In this document: positions 49,111 to 61,500 of the stretch, piece after piece
Layout of the letters: each line of letters begins with the position of its first letter
Numbering within the stretch: the first letter of the stretch is position 1
Origin: Lycorma delicatula
Lineage: Eukaryota > Arthropoda > Insecta > Hemiptera > Fulgoridae
Assembly: GCF_047948215.1 (NCBI RefSeq)
Contig: NC_134456.1
Location: 196,986,034-197,050,033 of the forward strand
Length of the DNA: 64,000 bases
Direction: 5' to 3'
Program-made: the position numbers and the translations under genes
Notes under the pieces: model-generated
What the model was told of the DNA's origin: nothing
Database searches by the model: none
Seen by the model: only the letters and a program-made list of their open reading frames with translations

Positions 49111-51304
49111 ATTTCTAAGATAGTATAAACATAATTCACATTACCGGCCATGGTGAATAAGATAATGGTAAAAAAGATAATTAATTAACTCGTGCAGCAC
49201 AGATTCACTTGGTCAATAGCAAAAGACAAACTGAATATTAATTTTTGTTTACGTTTACGTTTACAGTAATACTTGTTAATTGCATGTGTTTTATTGTAAA
49301 TTATTTTTCAATACTAATATTATTTATTATTATAATATTTTCAATTCGTAAAGGCATTTAATTTTATTTGGGAGGAAATGAAAACAGGTTTTTTAATCTA
49401 GTGACTCACTTCAAGAAGTTTTGCCATTACTTGGTTATTTACGAACAGATTTAAGGAATAAGATTTAAGAATAAATAAGGTGTCACTTTCTTTGTCATAA
49501 AACGCTTATTATTGTTTGTAAAATATAATAATTAAATAAACCAGCGGTTGGAAAGATATTTACAATTAAAACGTTAACATGGCTGTCATTATGAAATGAT
49601 TTGAGAGATTAGATTCGTTATTTTTGTACAAGTAAACCTCTAGGTACCCTAGTAGTATAAGAAATTTCAGCACAATACGATGAATCCATCCATGAGAAAT
49701 AAATTTTTATTTTAATAATACAAAGTGGCGGATAACCGGAAAAATAAGGTTTACGAACATTATGTTTTTTTTCTTTATTTCGATGTGGGGACTACATTGG
49801 TCAAACTTTCCCAAGCTTTGTATAATTGTTGGTACATTTTTATAAAGTTAACCTTTTAATCTATCTACACGTAATAGCATTCGTTACATTTTGCGATACA
49901 AATTCCTGAATTATTGTACGGATTTGTATTTTTTTCAAAGGATGGAATATGAAGGTAAAAATATGCTTTACATGGTAAATGCTATCATTAGTTTACATGC
50001 TATTTTGCATCCGTGAATTTTTTTTCTATAGTCACTTTGAACGTATTCTTAATAATGAATTTACTCTCTTTAAATAAGGTTTTTTTTACTATTTAAAGAT
50101 GTTTTTTATCGATATTATTAAATATTTTTTTTATTTATTTTGATTGTTCAATTATTTGATTAAAAACCAATGTGTTATGTTGGTACTGTCGTACTCGTAT
50201 AATTAATTTGTTATTTTTTTTAAAGCTGTACACATGTGCGCATCTAAACGCTGTTTTTAACAGTTTTTTTAAATAATTTTTCAACCGTTTTAAATATTTT
50301 GTAAACTGAAGATTCTACTTAAACTGCAAATATTACTTAATATTATTTAGCAGAATCGTTTAGTAATATCTATCTTAAATAACTTAATGTATGTATGTGT
50401 GTGTTCACGCGCGCGCGTGTGTAATTCATTACTATTTTTTACTTAAAAATAATAAATTTTATAACTTTTAATATTCATAAAAATTTCGGTATACATTTTT
50501 TTTTGTTTTTATAGAGTTGTTTAGTAAAATCTCAAAAACTGAGGTAGATCTAGATAATTCTTTTATCACTGTTTTTATTATACTTTGAAAATGATTTTGT
50601 GCATAAATTTAACCAAATACTTTTATTATTGGATAACAGTACGGCATAAATAGAGAGCCTGTCTTATTTTATTCAATGTCCTTTTTCACATGGCGATGTT
50701 TGTAATAGCAAACTCTGTTAAGTTGTTTAACTGGAAGCTACCAGGTTCCGGAAGTAAAATTTTGAAAAAGGCTAAATTTAATTTTAAGGAAAAATTAATT
50801 TTTAATATTTACTAAGGAATATACCAAAAATAAATTAAATTAAACCTTCTTTCCTTTCAGTAAAATCATTTTTGAATTTACAAACTCAAGGATATTTCAA
50901 TGAAACTTTCTGTTAGAAAATATAATCTAAAACAATCTTCCTTTGAAATTTGTTTTTCATTTCGAAAGGAGAACGAGGGGAAAACCGATTTCTTTTCGGA
51001 AAATCGATTTCATGATTTACTCACTGAGGAATCATATTTGGTTAAAAATTAAAATAATGAAAATTAAAGAACCTAGAATGCTAAACAATTTTTCCCATTG
51101 TAAGAGAACTGTTTTAGTACTGCTGGAAAAATAATTTAAAAAAGAATTTCAAAGGGCAATAAATAACATTGGGAAAAGTTATCGTATTGAAGTTTTTGAA
51201 ATTTTGGCCGATGATTTTTTTCAAGGTAATAGATAATAACTGGTGATATATGGAGGCAAATAGAATACAATAACTTCTTTTTCTGAAAATAGATTAAAGA
51301 AATA
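49111..51304. other. AT-rich stretch, no gene seen
   Basis: It contains a small GCGC-type alternating run at 50405-50422. The 63-codon frame at 50943-51134 is not recognisable. No other signal was found. Confidence 0.5.
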
Positions 51305-51615
51305 GTTAATTAACAAAAAAACCGGTGTTTGAAATTGAATTAATACTTAATTCAATTAGGCCTTGGTTTTTTTATTAACATTTTATTTATAGTCGCTCAA
51401 TAATTAAAGTTATTAGCGACTGAAGTGTAACTGTAAATGTGTAGTTAAATGTGTAGTCTTGCACAGACTCAGGCCGACCATTCCTGAGACGTGTGGTTAA
51501 TTAAATCCCAACTACCAAAGTACACCGGTACCTGTTGGTTTCTACATAGTATTAAAATTTGAATAAAAGCAACGACCTTTACCAGGATTTGAACCTAAGA
51601 ACTCTCTGTTTTCAA
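51305..51615 (-). mobile_element. SINE-like element with two hairpins at its tail
   Basis: On the minus strand a B box GGTTCAAATCC lies at 51585-51595. The body between 51430 and 51580 is less AT-rich (GACTCAGGCCGACCATTCC, CCAACTACCAAAGTACACC). The tail side has a stem AGTCGCT..AGCGACT at 51391-51421 and a larger imperfect foldback at 51305-51379. I see no A box upstream of the B box, so the head is truncated or decayed. The class comes from the B box and the lack of a coding frame, and the ends are approximate. Confidence 0.5.
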
Positions 51616-54600
51616 TAAATAATATTATTTTTTTCAACAAATAATACTTGAATTACATAATATACTTTATATTTTGAAAATATTCCAATTTAAAAATTAA
51701 AATATTTTGTTGAACAACTAAAATTACTATCAATAAATAAATTTATGTTCATGAATTGAAGAAATAGCTTGGAAAAAATTGCAATGACATTAAATTACCG
51801 ATTCAAATTTCTTTTTATTTGATTACAAGATAGTTTTTTCACACAAAATACTAACATAATAACAGTGATTTTTTTTTTTTTGCTCTCTTACTACCGGATA
51901 TTGAAAATATGAAGCTAATGTGTTTCTTGTTGAATTAAATAGAACATTACCTACAAAATAAGAGACACTTAACATTTTTCAAACACTGCAGGTCCTCTTT
52001 TTCATGTGTACACCTATCTGAAGAAACTAACACCCAGACGAGGTGAGGGTTCTTTCACGAGCATTTCAACCTTCATTATCTGCTATTCTATTTTTGAAGA
52101 GGTCGTTTTTACCTCTAACTTCTTCCTTGCGCTCGTTCTGTTACCTCAACGTCTGTATATTTTCTTTTTTTTCAATAATAAGGTGATATTCCTAATAGTA
52201 GACTAGTATGTAGTCTATATATGATATTCTATGAATAGCCGTAAAAATAAATGTTATAATTAAAGAAAAATATTTTTATAATATTGCCTTTAAAAAGGAA
52301 TTTCAGGAATAATTCTAATAATATTAAGATTAATTATACGTATATTATATATTTTAGGAAACAATATCTATTTCACACATAAGTTTTTCAGTGCCCTGCC
52401 TACGGCTGGGCGAATATTATGATGACTGGAATTTTCACTGCGCGACTAAATAATATGTAATAAAATTTAATTGTTAATTTCTAACTGATTTTTTCAACAA
52501 TTTTTAAACAAAGGTCAAGGTTCTCAATTCGACCAGAATAAACCTTTTTTTTATGTAAATCTTTTAACTTTACAATTTATCAAATGGGCATTTCAATGAT
52601 TCTTTTTTTGTTAGAGTTGGACAAATTTAATTTTTGTCAAGTTTAGCCTTTGCTTGTACTAAAATTAGTGGGTAATGATGAAATTAAAATCAAAGATAAA
52701 GAAAAATCCAAAAGTATTAATTTTGTATTTATCATTTAGTTTTTCTTTAAAAGAAAATACTCTATTTTTAAAGTATTTTGTGTGAAAAAAGTTCGTAGAG
52801 GATTTGATAGAATATTTTATTCTCTCACACAAAACAGTCTAAAAAGTAATCAGTTTTTTTACTGCTGGAACACCATTTGTGAAATATTAGTGAATATGGA
52901 GCCAAAATATGCTTACGTACTTAAAAAAATTAGAAGCCTGCTTTATTTTTTAACTATTACAGTCTAATTGGCATTGTTTCTACAACAACTTAATAAGGAA
53001 CAGAATTCTAGGAGGGCCCGTAGAAAAAGGGTTAACGGCAAAGTAGACAATATCAGGAAGCCAATATTTCTGCAGGTTCCCTCATCCTTAGCAAGGATCC
53101 ATTTTTAGGAATGTAGGGATCCAATGCTATTAAAAGCGTTGTTTTTCGTAAATAAAAATTTACATAAGATTGAATTTAGTTAGCTTTATATTTAAAGTAC
53201 TCGGTATAATACTATAATACCTTATCGGATATTACAAGTGTTTTCTCATAGAAAGTAGCACGTGAGGAATTTTACCAATTAATATTAGAGCTAAAGAGCT
53301 AAGGATGCAATACTCTTTATCACATATTTACAAGGAAGTTGCTTATTAGGTATTGTAAAAGATTTTTTTTTTGTATCAATCCCAATCAAAAATCTTCCGC
53401 ATATTGCAAGTAATGATATTTCAATGAGCAACGAGTATTACTGGTTATACCCTATTATCACGTTATAGCATTTTAGTTAGATACTTATTTTCATATATTC
53501 AATTTTTTAAATCATTATAAAAGCTTTTTTGGAATCAGTTCAGAAAGTTGCATAGAATATTAAAACTGGCATAAATTACTTATTTCCAGAACGTCTTGAT
53601 TTCCTCCACCAGATACTTATATATTTATTTTCTTATTCCTTTCTTGTAATTTTGAACATAATCATTCAATAAATTAATGCCAACAGCGGCGTTATTTAAT
53701 AAAATTAAAGAACGCCTGGTTACTTTATAATAGAACAGTTATTTTTAAGAAATATTTACAGACGGTTTTATTAATTCTTTATTTATTAGCGAACAGTTTT
53801 TGGAAGTATGCTGTTAGCTAATTCATGGCTACACAGATTTCTCTTAATAATTCCTTTATCAGTGCCTACTTATCTTTATTTCTGATATAGAAAATAATTT
53901 ATTCAAAAAGCTATAGCTATAGCTAGCTATAGTTTCTCAATTTTGTTAAGGTTTTTGCAGTAACTGCTGGTATTGTTAGCTTTATTCAGTACCCATCTAA
54001 ATTTCTCTGGACAGTAAAAGTCCTCCTAAAAAGTCTACAGACAAAGCAATTCCAATTAGACCAAGCAAACAATAAGGACACAGAAACCCAAAGAATTCCT
54101 TACATCCTTAACACGGATCAGATTGGCGTTTATCAAAACCCTACAGAAAACTAGTATGGAGAAAAGGATCAAATGTAATAGGAAATAATGATAGTAAAGG
54201 AGCAATATGGACCCAAAGTAACTAAAACAAGGTAAAGGAACAAAGGGACCCAAAGAGTGACTACCCGCATGAGACGCATTTGTCCCTTCCAAAAAAAAAA
54301 AAAACATTCATCTCGAATGAGAGATTAAGGAGGTATTTTTATCCAGATAGATGCAGCAAGTTACTAATAAATAATTTCTATAGACTAGCCGGTATTGTGT
54401 GTCTTGTGTGTCATTTAACTGAATTTTATTAATTATTTTACAAAATTTTTAATGTAGTGAGTCACTAATAACAGATGAAACCTATAGGACTGATTCTTTA
54501 CGCATAAATCAGATAAGATTATTATTCTCAAACATCTTAACTAGGAAAATGCATTTAACTCTTTACTAAATAAATTTAATTTTGAATTTTTTCGTGTATA

Positions 54601-55878
54601 CTTCTTAGTTGTGTTTTACTCCAAAAATTAAAATAAAATCGTCTTTAACGTAAAAAACGTTTTTCTGTAAAATAATTTCAATAATTTTTTTGTACTACCA
54701 ATCTCAATAGTAATGAGTATGACAAAACCATTAGTGTAATGTGAATGATAAACTTTTATTCTGTCGCATTACGGTGAAAATTCATGTGAGTCACTAAAAA
54801 CAAAATCATCAAAATTAATGTTATCCTATATTCTAAATACTGCTCACTTTAATTGTTCAAGCGATTGTTTTTTTTTACTTTTTTATTTAAGTAATGGTCC
54901 ATATCCTATATAAATTTAAAAATCAATTATAAATATAATAATGACAGTAAAGTGTCGTTAACAAAATATAACTATCATTGAAATCAAAAATTAGATCATT
55001 TACGATTGAAGATAATTGATGTGATTGTACGTTTACGAATTAAAATAGATTATTCCTAATTTTAATAAAAGTCAAATAAGACATGTAACATAAAGAACTA
55101 AAAAGCTATAAAAGTAGATGTTTATAGAACTAAAAATTAGTCTTCGCACTTCTAAAAATGGCATTATAAAATTCTTGAATGAATAATATTTTTCTTGTAA
55201 TATTTTTTGTCATAATGGCAGGTTAAAATATTACTTTCCTATGTAAAATATAAACAGATGAAAGCTTAGCTGTAACAACTTAATGGTATCATCTAATCGT
55301 ATAATTTTCTCAATTTTGTTCTCGAGGTACCTACCATTTGCTGTTTGACCAATCATAACCACACATTATCATTATCATATATGGCAAACACATCTGCTTT
55401 AAACTTGTACTGTGTTCTTAACTTTACTTCAAAAAAGAAATTGTTTAAAAATCGTACGAGAAATTTTGTTATAACATTTCGAAATTTATAAATAATGTAC
55501 AAATTTCAAACTTATTATTTTTTTCTAAATCAAATGAATTAAAGAGGAGGAATATAATCTATCATTTTGAGTCACATTTCTGAAACTGTAATCGCAAAAT
55601 AGATATCTCATTTAAAATTATTATTTACAATTTAAATATATATTCTGATAACAAAAAGTCAACTTTTAAGCAATTAATAAACAACAATTTAAATATTTAG
55701 AAAATAAATTGAGCACTATCGAGGTGCAGGACCCAGTAGCTTTCTTTAAAGAAAATAACATAAATAATTTTTTTCTATTTTACAAAGATTTATCTTAATA
55801 AATATACGTTTTAAATTTTATTTTACTAACTTAGTCGTTTATCAATAAAATAAAAAATAATAATTCTTGTAGACATAC
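51616..55878. other. AT-rich stretch, probably partly intronic
   Basis: The part next to 55878 must be intron if the exon call beside it is right. A less AT-rich patch at 53990-54310 carries an open minus-strand frame of 83 codons (54056-54307) that I cannot match to anything. A similar patch lies at 52990-53130. No splice-bounded coding segment was recognised. Confidence 0.4.
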
Positions 55879-56366
55879 CTCTCTTAACTGCCGATAATTT
55901 CCATTTACAAGATGATCACACGAACATCTGCAATCAGGCATTTGACCAAGAGCAATAATTTCCTCATCGTCTTCTGATTCAGACTGAAGACCTCTACGAC
56001 TGTACCTGCTGCTACTGCGAGAAGCTAAACGGACTCTTGGTTCAACGGTTTCCCGTCCGTCGTAGATAACAACCGATTGACTGGGAGCCGGTGGGCATGG
56101 AGGAATATCATCTGGATAATAATGATATCGCCAATCTTCTTCACAGCAGCAAACCTCATAACTTCCACCGGTGCAATAAGGCGGCGTTTCTACACACACT
56201 TGATATATATCACGACGACTGTTAGCAGATAATAATACCCTTTGATCTTCCCCACAGCTTCGCCTTCGTGGTTCCTCTTGACATGTTCTTACATCTTGGG
56301 AATCCAACCTTGTTTCTTGATCATTTCTACTGTACTCGGCGTACCGGTGCATCGCGGAACACCTCC
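55879..56366 (-). CDS. Exon of an unidentified host gene: Cys-rich, Arg/Ser-rich protein
   Basis: The minus strand shows a canonical acceptor (TCGATTATTCACAG before 56366) and donor (GAGAG followed by GTATGT at 55878). The 488-base segment is open in one frame and much richer in G and C than its flanks. An ATG at 56350-56352 gives exactly 158 codons to the donor, which then falls in phase 0. The frame is also open upstream to the acceptor, so the ATG need not be the start. The protein stretch has 11 Cys, including CCC and CRCSC, a Tyr/Pro-rich patch (RYHYYPDDIPPCPPAP) and an Arg/Ser run followed by an acidic SESEDDEE. No signal peptide, membrane segment or known domain is visible. Function unknown. 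Confidence 0.7.
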
Positions 56367-56639
56367 CTGTGAATAATCGAATACTACTATTAAACACTGT
56401 ATAGTAGCAATTGTAAAATACTAGTAGTAGATGATAATGTTTTAACAAATTTACTGAATTTTTTACTATGCATCTATTAATTATTAGATGTAAATTTTTT
56501 GTGCAACCCACATTTGTTTGGCTACTAGACAATAAATCTTTAGATCAAAAACTAAATTTTAAAATTTACTTATGTGGTTAAATTAAATCTTAAAATAAGC
56601 TTGTTTTTTCAAGAATATTTATATTGATATTATTTAGGA

Positions 56640-56965
56640 ATATCTTGACCCCGTAGGGAAAGACACCCACCATGTGACAGTTGCGGTCGCCACGTCACCC
56701 CCTCCGTACTAAACCCTTATGGGCTTTACCAGAGGTCATCTTCAAAACCTCGGCAAAAGGCATCTCTCAGCCTTGCTCTTGCCTCAGTCAGGATGCCAGC
56801 GATGTGAAGGCCACCTGTGACTTTCCCATCGGTGTACTTAATACCTCAACCTACCGTTGACGCTGAGGCACTGCCGAATGCAGAACTGAAAGAGGGACGG
56901 AAACGGTCTCTCCCGCTCTCTCCCGTGCTACCTCGCGTAGGCCTGCCCAACATCTTTCCTTCAGT
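56640..56965. other. GC-rich island, probable transposon fragment
   Basis: Composition changes sharply at both edges. There is no long open frame on either strand. Position just upstream of an R1-like LINE fragment on the plus strand suggests a LINE untranslated region or a separate non-autonomous insertion, but no motif decides it. Confidence 0.4.
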
Positions 56966-57354
56966 GTCTGACATTATTTTTCACTAAAAACTTAACCAAA
57001 TGAAAGTAAATATAAGGTAATAGTTTATTTACAAACGTATATTAAAAAAACCAACCAAAAGCAGTACCGTTGACAAAGCGATCGGCTAATAGCAAGCCAC
57101 CCATTATAAATATAATAAAAATATAATAAAAATAATAATAATAAATGACAGAGACTGAACAACTACAAAACAATATATGTTATTACATAACTATATAACA
57201 ATATATGTTATTTTTGTTGTTAGTTAACAACAAAAATAACAAAGAAATAGCAGCCCCCCTTGAAAGCGGTATAAATAAATAAACCGCTACCAAGCTAGCC
57301 TAGATACCTACATAACTAAACATATTAATATTACCAATATTCAAACTCATGTCA
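56966..57354. other. A-rich stretch with short repeats
   Basis: It contains an ATA-rich run (57108-57145), a direct repeat of ACAATATATGTTATT at about 57171 and 57197, and a near-perfect 34-base palindrome at 57207-57240 (16-bp arms, two-base centre). No coding frame was found. Confidence 0.5.
57207..57240. repeat. 34-base palindrome
   Basis: GTTATTTTTGTTGTTA and its exact complement are separated by two bases. It may be an abutted pair of terminal repeats or a hairpin-prone site. Nothing else marks it. Confidence 0.85.
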
Positions 57355-58147
57355 ATAATATTTCAACTCATATCCAAGAAACTTGTTCCAAAGCAGGAAG
57401 AACGATCAAAAACTTGCGCATGGTATTAACGAACATGGCTGGACCGCGATCATCAAGGAGAAAGTTGTTCGCGCACGTGATTAATTCGGTGCTCCTCTAC
57501 GGTGCACCAATGTGGACTAAAGCATTAGATGTCGAACGTTACAGAAGAAGTATGGAAGGGGTGCAGCGACGAATGGCTCTTCGGGTGGCGTCCGCATATT
57601 CTTCAGTCTCAACGGAAGCTTCACTGGTTAGGAATACTGGTGCGGGTAGGAATACCCGCACTGAAACAGGTGGCCAGGATGAGGAAAAGAGTGTCTGAGG
57701 GGGAACGGAGGAGCACGGTCTAGAATGACATGATCGGGGAGTGGCAAGCTAGATAGATGAAAAGTCACAACTAAAGGGAGATGGATGTATCGACTGATAA
57801 AAAGATAGGACCCTGGGCCGAGAGGGAATTGGGGGAGCTCAGTTACTGGCTTACCCAGTTCCTGACCGGTCACGGGGGCTTCAGATCGTACCTATTTGCG
57901 AGACACAGAGCTGATACAGAAGAATGCCCCTATTGTGGAGAGGTCGATACCCCCCGATTCTATCACTTGCCAATGCCACAGGTGGGAGATTCAGAGGAGA
58001 CAGATAGAAGGCATAGTGGGATCGATAGATGCAGACAATGTTGTGGTAAAAATGTTGAACGGTGAAAAAGAGTTCCAGGCAATAGACAAATACATATTTC
58101 GGCGGTACTTTGGAGAAGGGAGGAGGTGGCTAGAGGGTGAGGGATAG
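57355..58147 (+). pseudogene. R1-like LINE reverse transcriptase C-terminal part
   Basis: The plus strand reads TCSKAGRTIKNLRMVLTNMA, then RKLFAHVINSVLLYGAPMW, RYRRSMEGVQRRMALRVASA, a gap with stops near 57720-57765, and GPWAERELGELSYWLTQFLT GHGGFRSYLF with ECPYCGEVDTP. Frame then shifts and continues CHRWEIQRRQIEGIVGSI to a stop at about 58145. YGAPMW, the GHG.FRSYL box and the Cys/His-containing end are characteristic of R1-group ORF2 C-termini. The palm and endonuclease are missing, so it is 5'-truncated. It lies upstream of the host exon on the opposite strand, probably in an intron or the 5' flank of that gene. Confidence 0.8.
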
Positions 58148-58575
58148 CCCCATATGGAGTAGTCGTTCATCTGGCTTGCTTGGACGAGCGGCGGCGAGAA
58201 AGTAGCGGGGACACCCGATCCTCTCGCGTCCTAAATCTTCAGAGAAAACAACACCTGGGGTAAAAACAAAATGACCTGTACCGGCAGGGGGCCGGAAATG
58301 ATAACCCCTGTTAGAGAGGGCTATGAAAGAACCCAAACCGCAAGGGGGCCAGTGCTGGCACCTCCTGTTTGAGTGGTCAATGAAAAGACCCAGACTGCCA
58401 GGAGGCCAGTAATGGTATCCCCTGTTTGAGTGGGCAATAAAAAAAAAGATCAAACCGGCGGCCCGACTCGTCATGGCAGACGTACAGCCGGTATGCAGGA
58501 AGAGCCGTTTGAATTTAAAGGACACGCCCCTGCATCGAGTCATTCTTAATTGCTGATCCAATGCAGGGGTACAGG
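58148..58575 (+). mobile_element. 3' region of the R1-like LINE
   Basis: The GC-rich sequence continues past the ORF stop to about 58575, where composition drops and an A-rich stretch (58576-58584) follows, consistent with the element's 3' end and short tail. The open minus-strand frame at 58130-58561 is made by the tandem repeats inside it and is not a gene. Confidence 0.6.
58273..58460 (+). repeat. Tandem repeat of a 56-61 base unit in the LINE 3' region
   Basis: Three units begin at 58273, 58329 and 58387, and a partial fourth at about 58448. Each has the order GA.CC, an ACCG/ACTG block, CAGG.GGCC, a CCCCTGTT-type block and a CAATAAA/CTATGAAA end. Unit identity is moderate, roughly two thirds to three quarters by eye. 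Confidence 0.75.
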
Positions 58576-61500
58576 GAAAAAAAGGTATTCTAAATTTAAA
58601 ATGGATTCACCTAATATAAGATGTCAGCTACTCAATTTGATAAGTACCTTTGATTTGTAGTTAAAGTAATTTGGTTTTTCTACCGCATAATAAATTCAAA
58701 TGGTAAAATTTAACCAGATATTTTATATAAGTTAGGCCTTATCTCTTTAAATATTGAAGTGGAGATCAGTAAAATAATTTTGTTTAGCTATGATACAAAT
58801 CTGTCTGCGTTAAAAATACGTGGATTCTCTCTACATACTATACATTAGATATTAATTTAATGAAACATTTTTCAAAACAAAATTAATTGAAACTTAGATA
58901 GGAATAATTTTATCTTAAATTTGCTTCATTTTTAGAAAGTATTACAAATTCTGCTGTGGATTTAATAGTTATCATGATCTTGAAAATATGATTACTTCTG
59001 TCCAAACAAGCGTTATTGTTGAGTTGATGAATATGGAACAGAAAGAAGTTAATTAAAGAGTTTCTAAGGGTTGCTTTCGTGAAATAAGCCAAACTAAATA
59101 TTCGCCCTTTTGAGGATAAAATTACTACAAGAAGATTAGCAAATTTCGTGAAAAAATTAAAAATGCTCTCATTCACTGGTTTTTATCATTCTGTATATTT
59201 GTATGTCTGCGTGTGCATGTTTACTTTCGTGTACGTGAATGTGTGATGTGTATGCTCACGCGCCACTTAAATAATACCCATAGTAATAAGTAATCGTGTT
59301 TATATAACGAGTAAATAAGATAAATCTGTATTAATTGTAGTGAACTATAATCAAGTTAAATAAGAGTACAATATAACTTTTATGTACGATAAACCTAAAT
59401 AAATATATTGTAACTGTTTTTACACTTTATTTTTAAAATTTCTATAATACTTAAAAGTCAAGAATAGAAATATTAGATATTACTCAATTAACAGAATTAA
59501 AAGTTTAAGCTGAATTATTTTATAAAAGATAAAAAACACTCTACTGGAAAGGAATATTTATTTCATTAAAATTTTGTACTTTTATCAAATCGTTATTAGT
59601 ACTGTTAGGCACTTACTGTTAGAAAAATTATATTGAGGGATTTTAGAATGTGTAATTGTTCATAATAGTAAATTACAGTAAGGAGTGGCTAGTAGTTTTA
59701 ACTGAGAAATAGTTTTACAATTAAACGAAGTCAAAAGTTATGTCATTACCAACAGACACATACTCAAACACATTTTTCTCTCCTTCCATCTATCTATTTG
59801 TAAAACAAACAAACAAATATGCAGATATTCACACACACACACACACACAAACAAACAAACAAACACACACTTGTGTTCTTACTTTTAACGGAATTAAAAA
59901 TAAAATTTATTCGTTTCAGGAAATAAAAACAACTCCCAACAATAGAAATATGTTCTTTGGTTCAAAATATATTTAATATTTTCCTCTAAAAATACACTTT
60001 TATTTCAGAACAATAGATACATTTTGTAAAAAACATTTTAAATAAATAAATCAATATAAATACTGAACTGGAAAAAATCCAAGGAAAAAAGAAAACAAGA
60101 TAGATTTATTTATAAACTTTAAGATATTTGAAGTACTAAAATTTGTTTTATATGAAAAAAATTATACTACACTTACATAAACGAAAACAACAAACAAAGG
60201 CTGTAGACTGTATTCGTTATATACTGAGCTAAACTTTTTGCAATGCGAGTCAGTAATACATTGTGTGTGTACAAAGCGTACACACGCACATATCTCTAAT
60301 GAAGAAACTAAAAGCAGAAAAACAATATAAGTAATTTTCAAACTTATATCTAACAAGCACTTTGTTTACGACAAAATTAATGGAAAAAAATGTTTTTGTG
60401 GAAAAATAATTTGTTTGTTAAATTAATATTTTTTACGAATATTAAAGGAATTTAAATGCATTACTATTAATTTTGATCGCAAATTAATAAGTTTTGCCAG
60501 ATTATTGTACTATGTATTTAAAAGAGTTTTGTAATAGAACTCAAGAAAGAGAAATATGTTAGATTTTCAGACTAATTAAAGAAATAATCATGAGTATCTA
60601 AGTTAAAAACTAATTTTTTTTTTTATTAACATGGTGATTACATTATTCGATTATTAATTTGGTTTGTAATTAAAAAGTAGCATTGATGATTTCTGTATTA
60701 AATGTTAATGAATTTTTATCTATTGATTTTTTATGAGAAACTTTGAATAAGTAAGTAATTTTTCCTTATTCTTTAAAATTTAAAAGCATTTATTTGTATT
60801 TGTAGCAACGAAAACATATATTAGCAGTTTTGTGGTAAATGGAAGAATTGAATAGTATCCAACAAATCGATACATCTGTTTGAGTCTACGGTTTAAGGTT
60901 ATCCTTTTGATTCGAATTCAAGACTCAATAGGAGTGTTTTCTCAAACAATTCTGATAAATCAATTTGGTTTTCTGCAGTATCAGCTACTTGTTCTAAAAT
61001 AAGGAGCTCATAGATTCCTTTCTGATAAGAAAATTTACGTGAGAAGATTTAAGAGGAATATTTTACTCTCATTTTTCGTTTTACAAAATACTATTAGTTT
61101 ATGAATATATACTAAAACTAAATAAACGTAAAAGGGTTTTAAGTTATCGCTTCACTAGGTTTTGAATTTAAAGTTATATCCTAGGATTTATTTTACACCA
61201 TTTTAAGGGAAAAAGGAAGCGTTTCATGCCATTACGAATATAATACTTTTTAAACCAGAAAATATTCATTATAATTTTATACTAGAAAAAGCAACTGGTT
61301 TTTCTAGACTTCTTAATCATACTATTGCTAATTTAAATTTTATTTTATTTAAATTTAAATTGAAACGTTTTCACATAAAATAGGCAGACAATTAAAAGAC
61401 TTTTCCTGTGAATTGAAAAATAAGTTCAGTTGTACGCATGCTTTTTTCTTTAATATAATTAAAAATAGATTTTAAAAAATAAATAAATCTTCTAATCAGA

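Noticed and set aside
54056..54307. 83-codon minus-strand frame in a less AT-rich patch
   Set aside because: It is rich in Phe and Leu from pyrimidine runs, has no motif and no splice borders.
57628..57873. 81-codon minus-strand frame
   Set aside because: It is antisense to the R1-like reverse-transcriptase remnant.
58130..58561. 143-codon minus-strand frame with a repeating 20-residue pattern
   Set aside because: The pattern is the GC-rich tandem repeat of the LINE 3' region read on the wrong strand.
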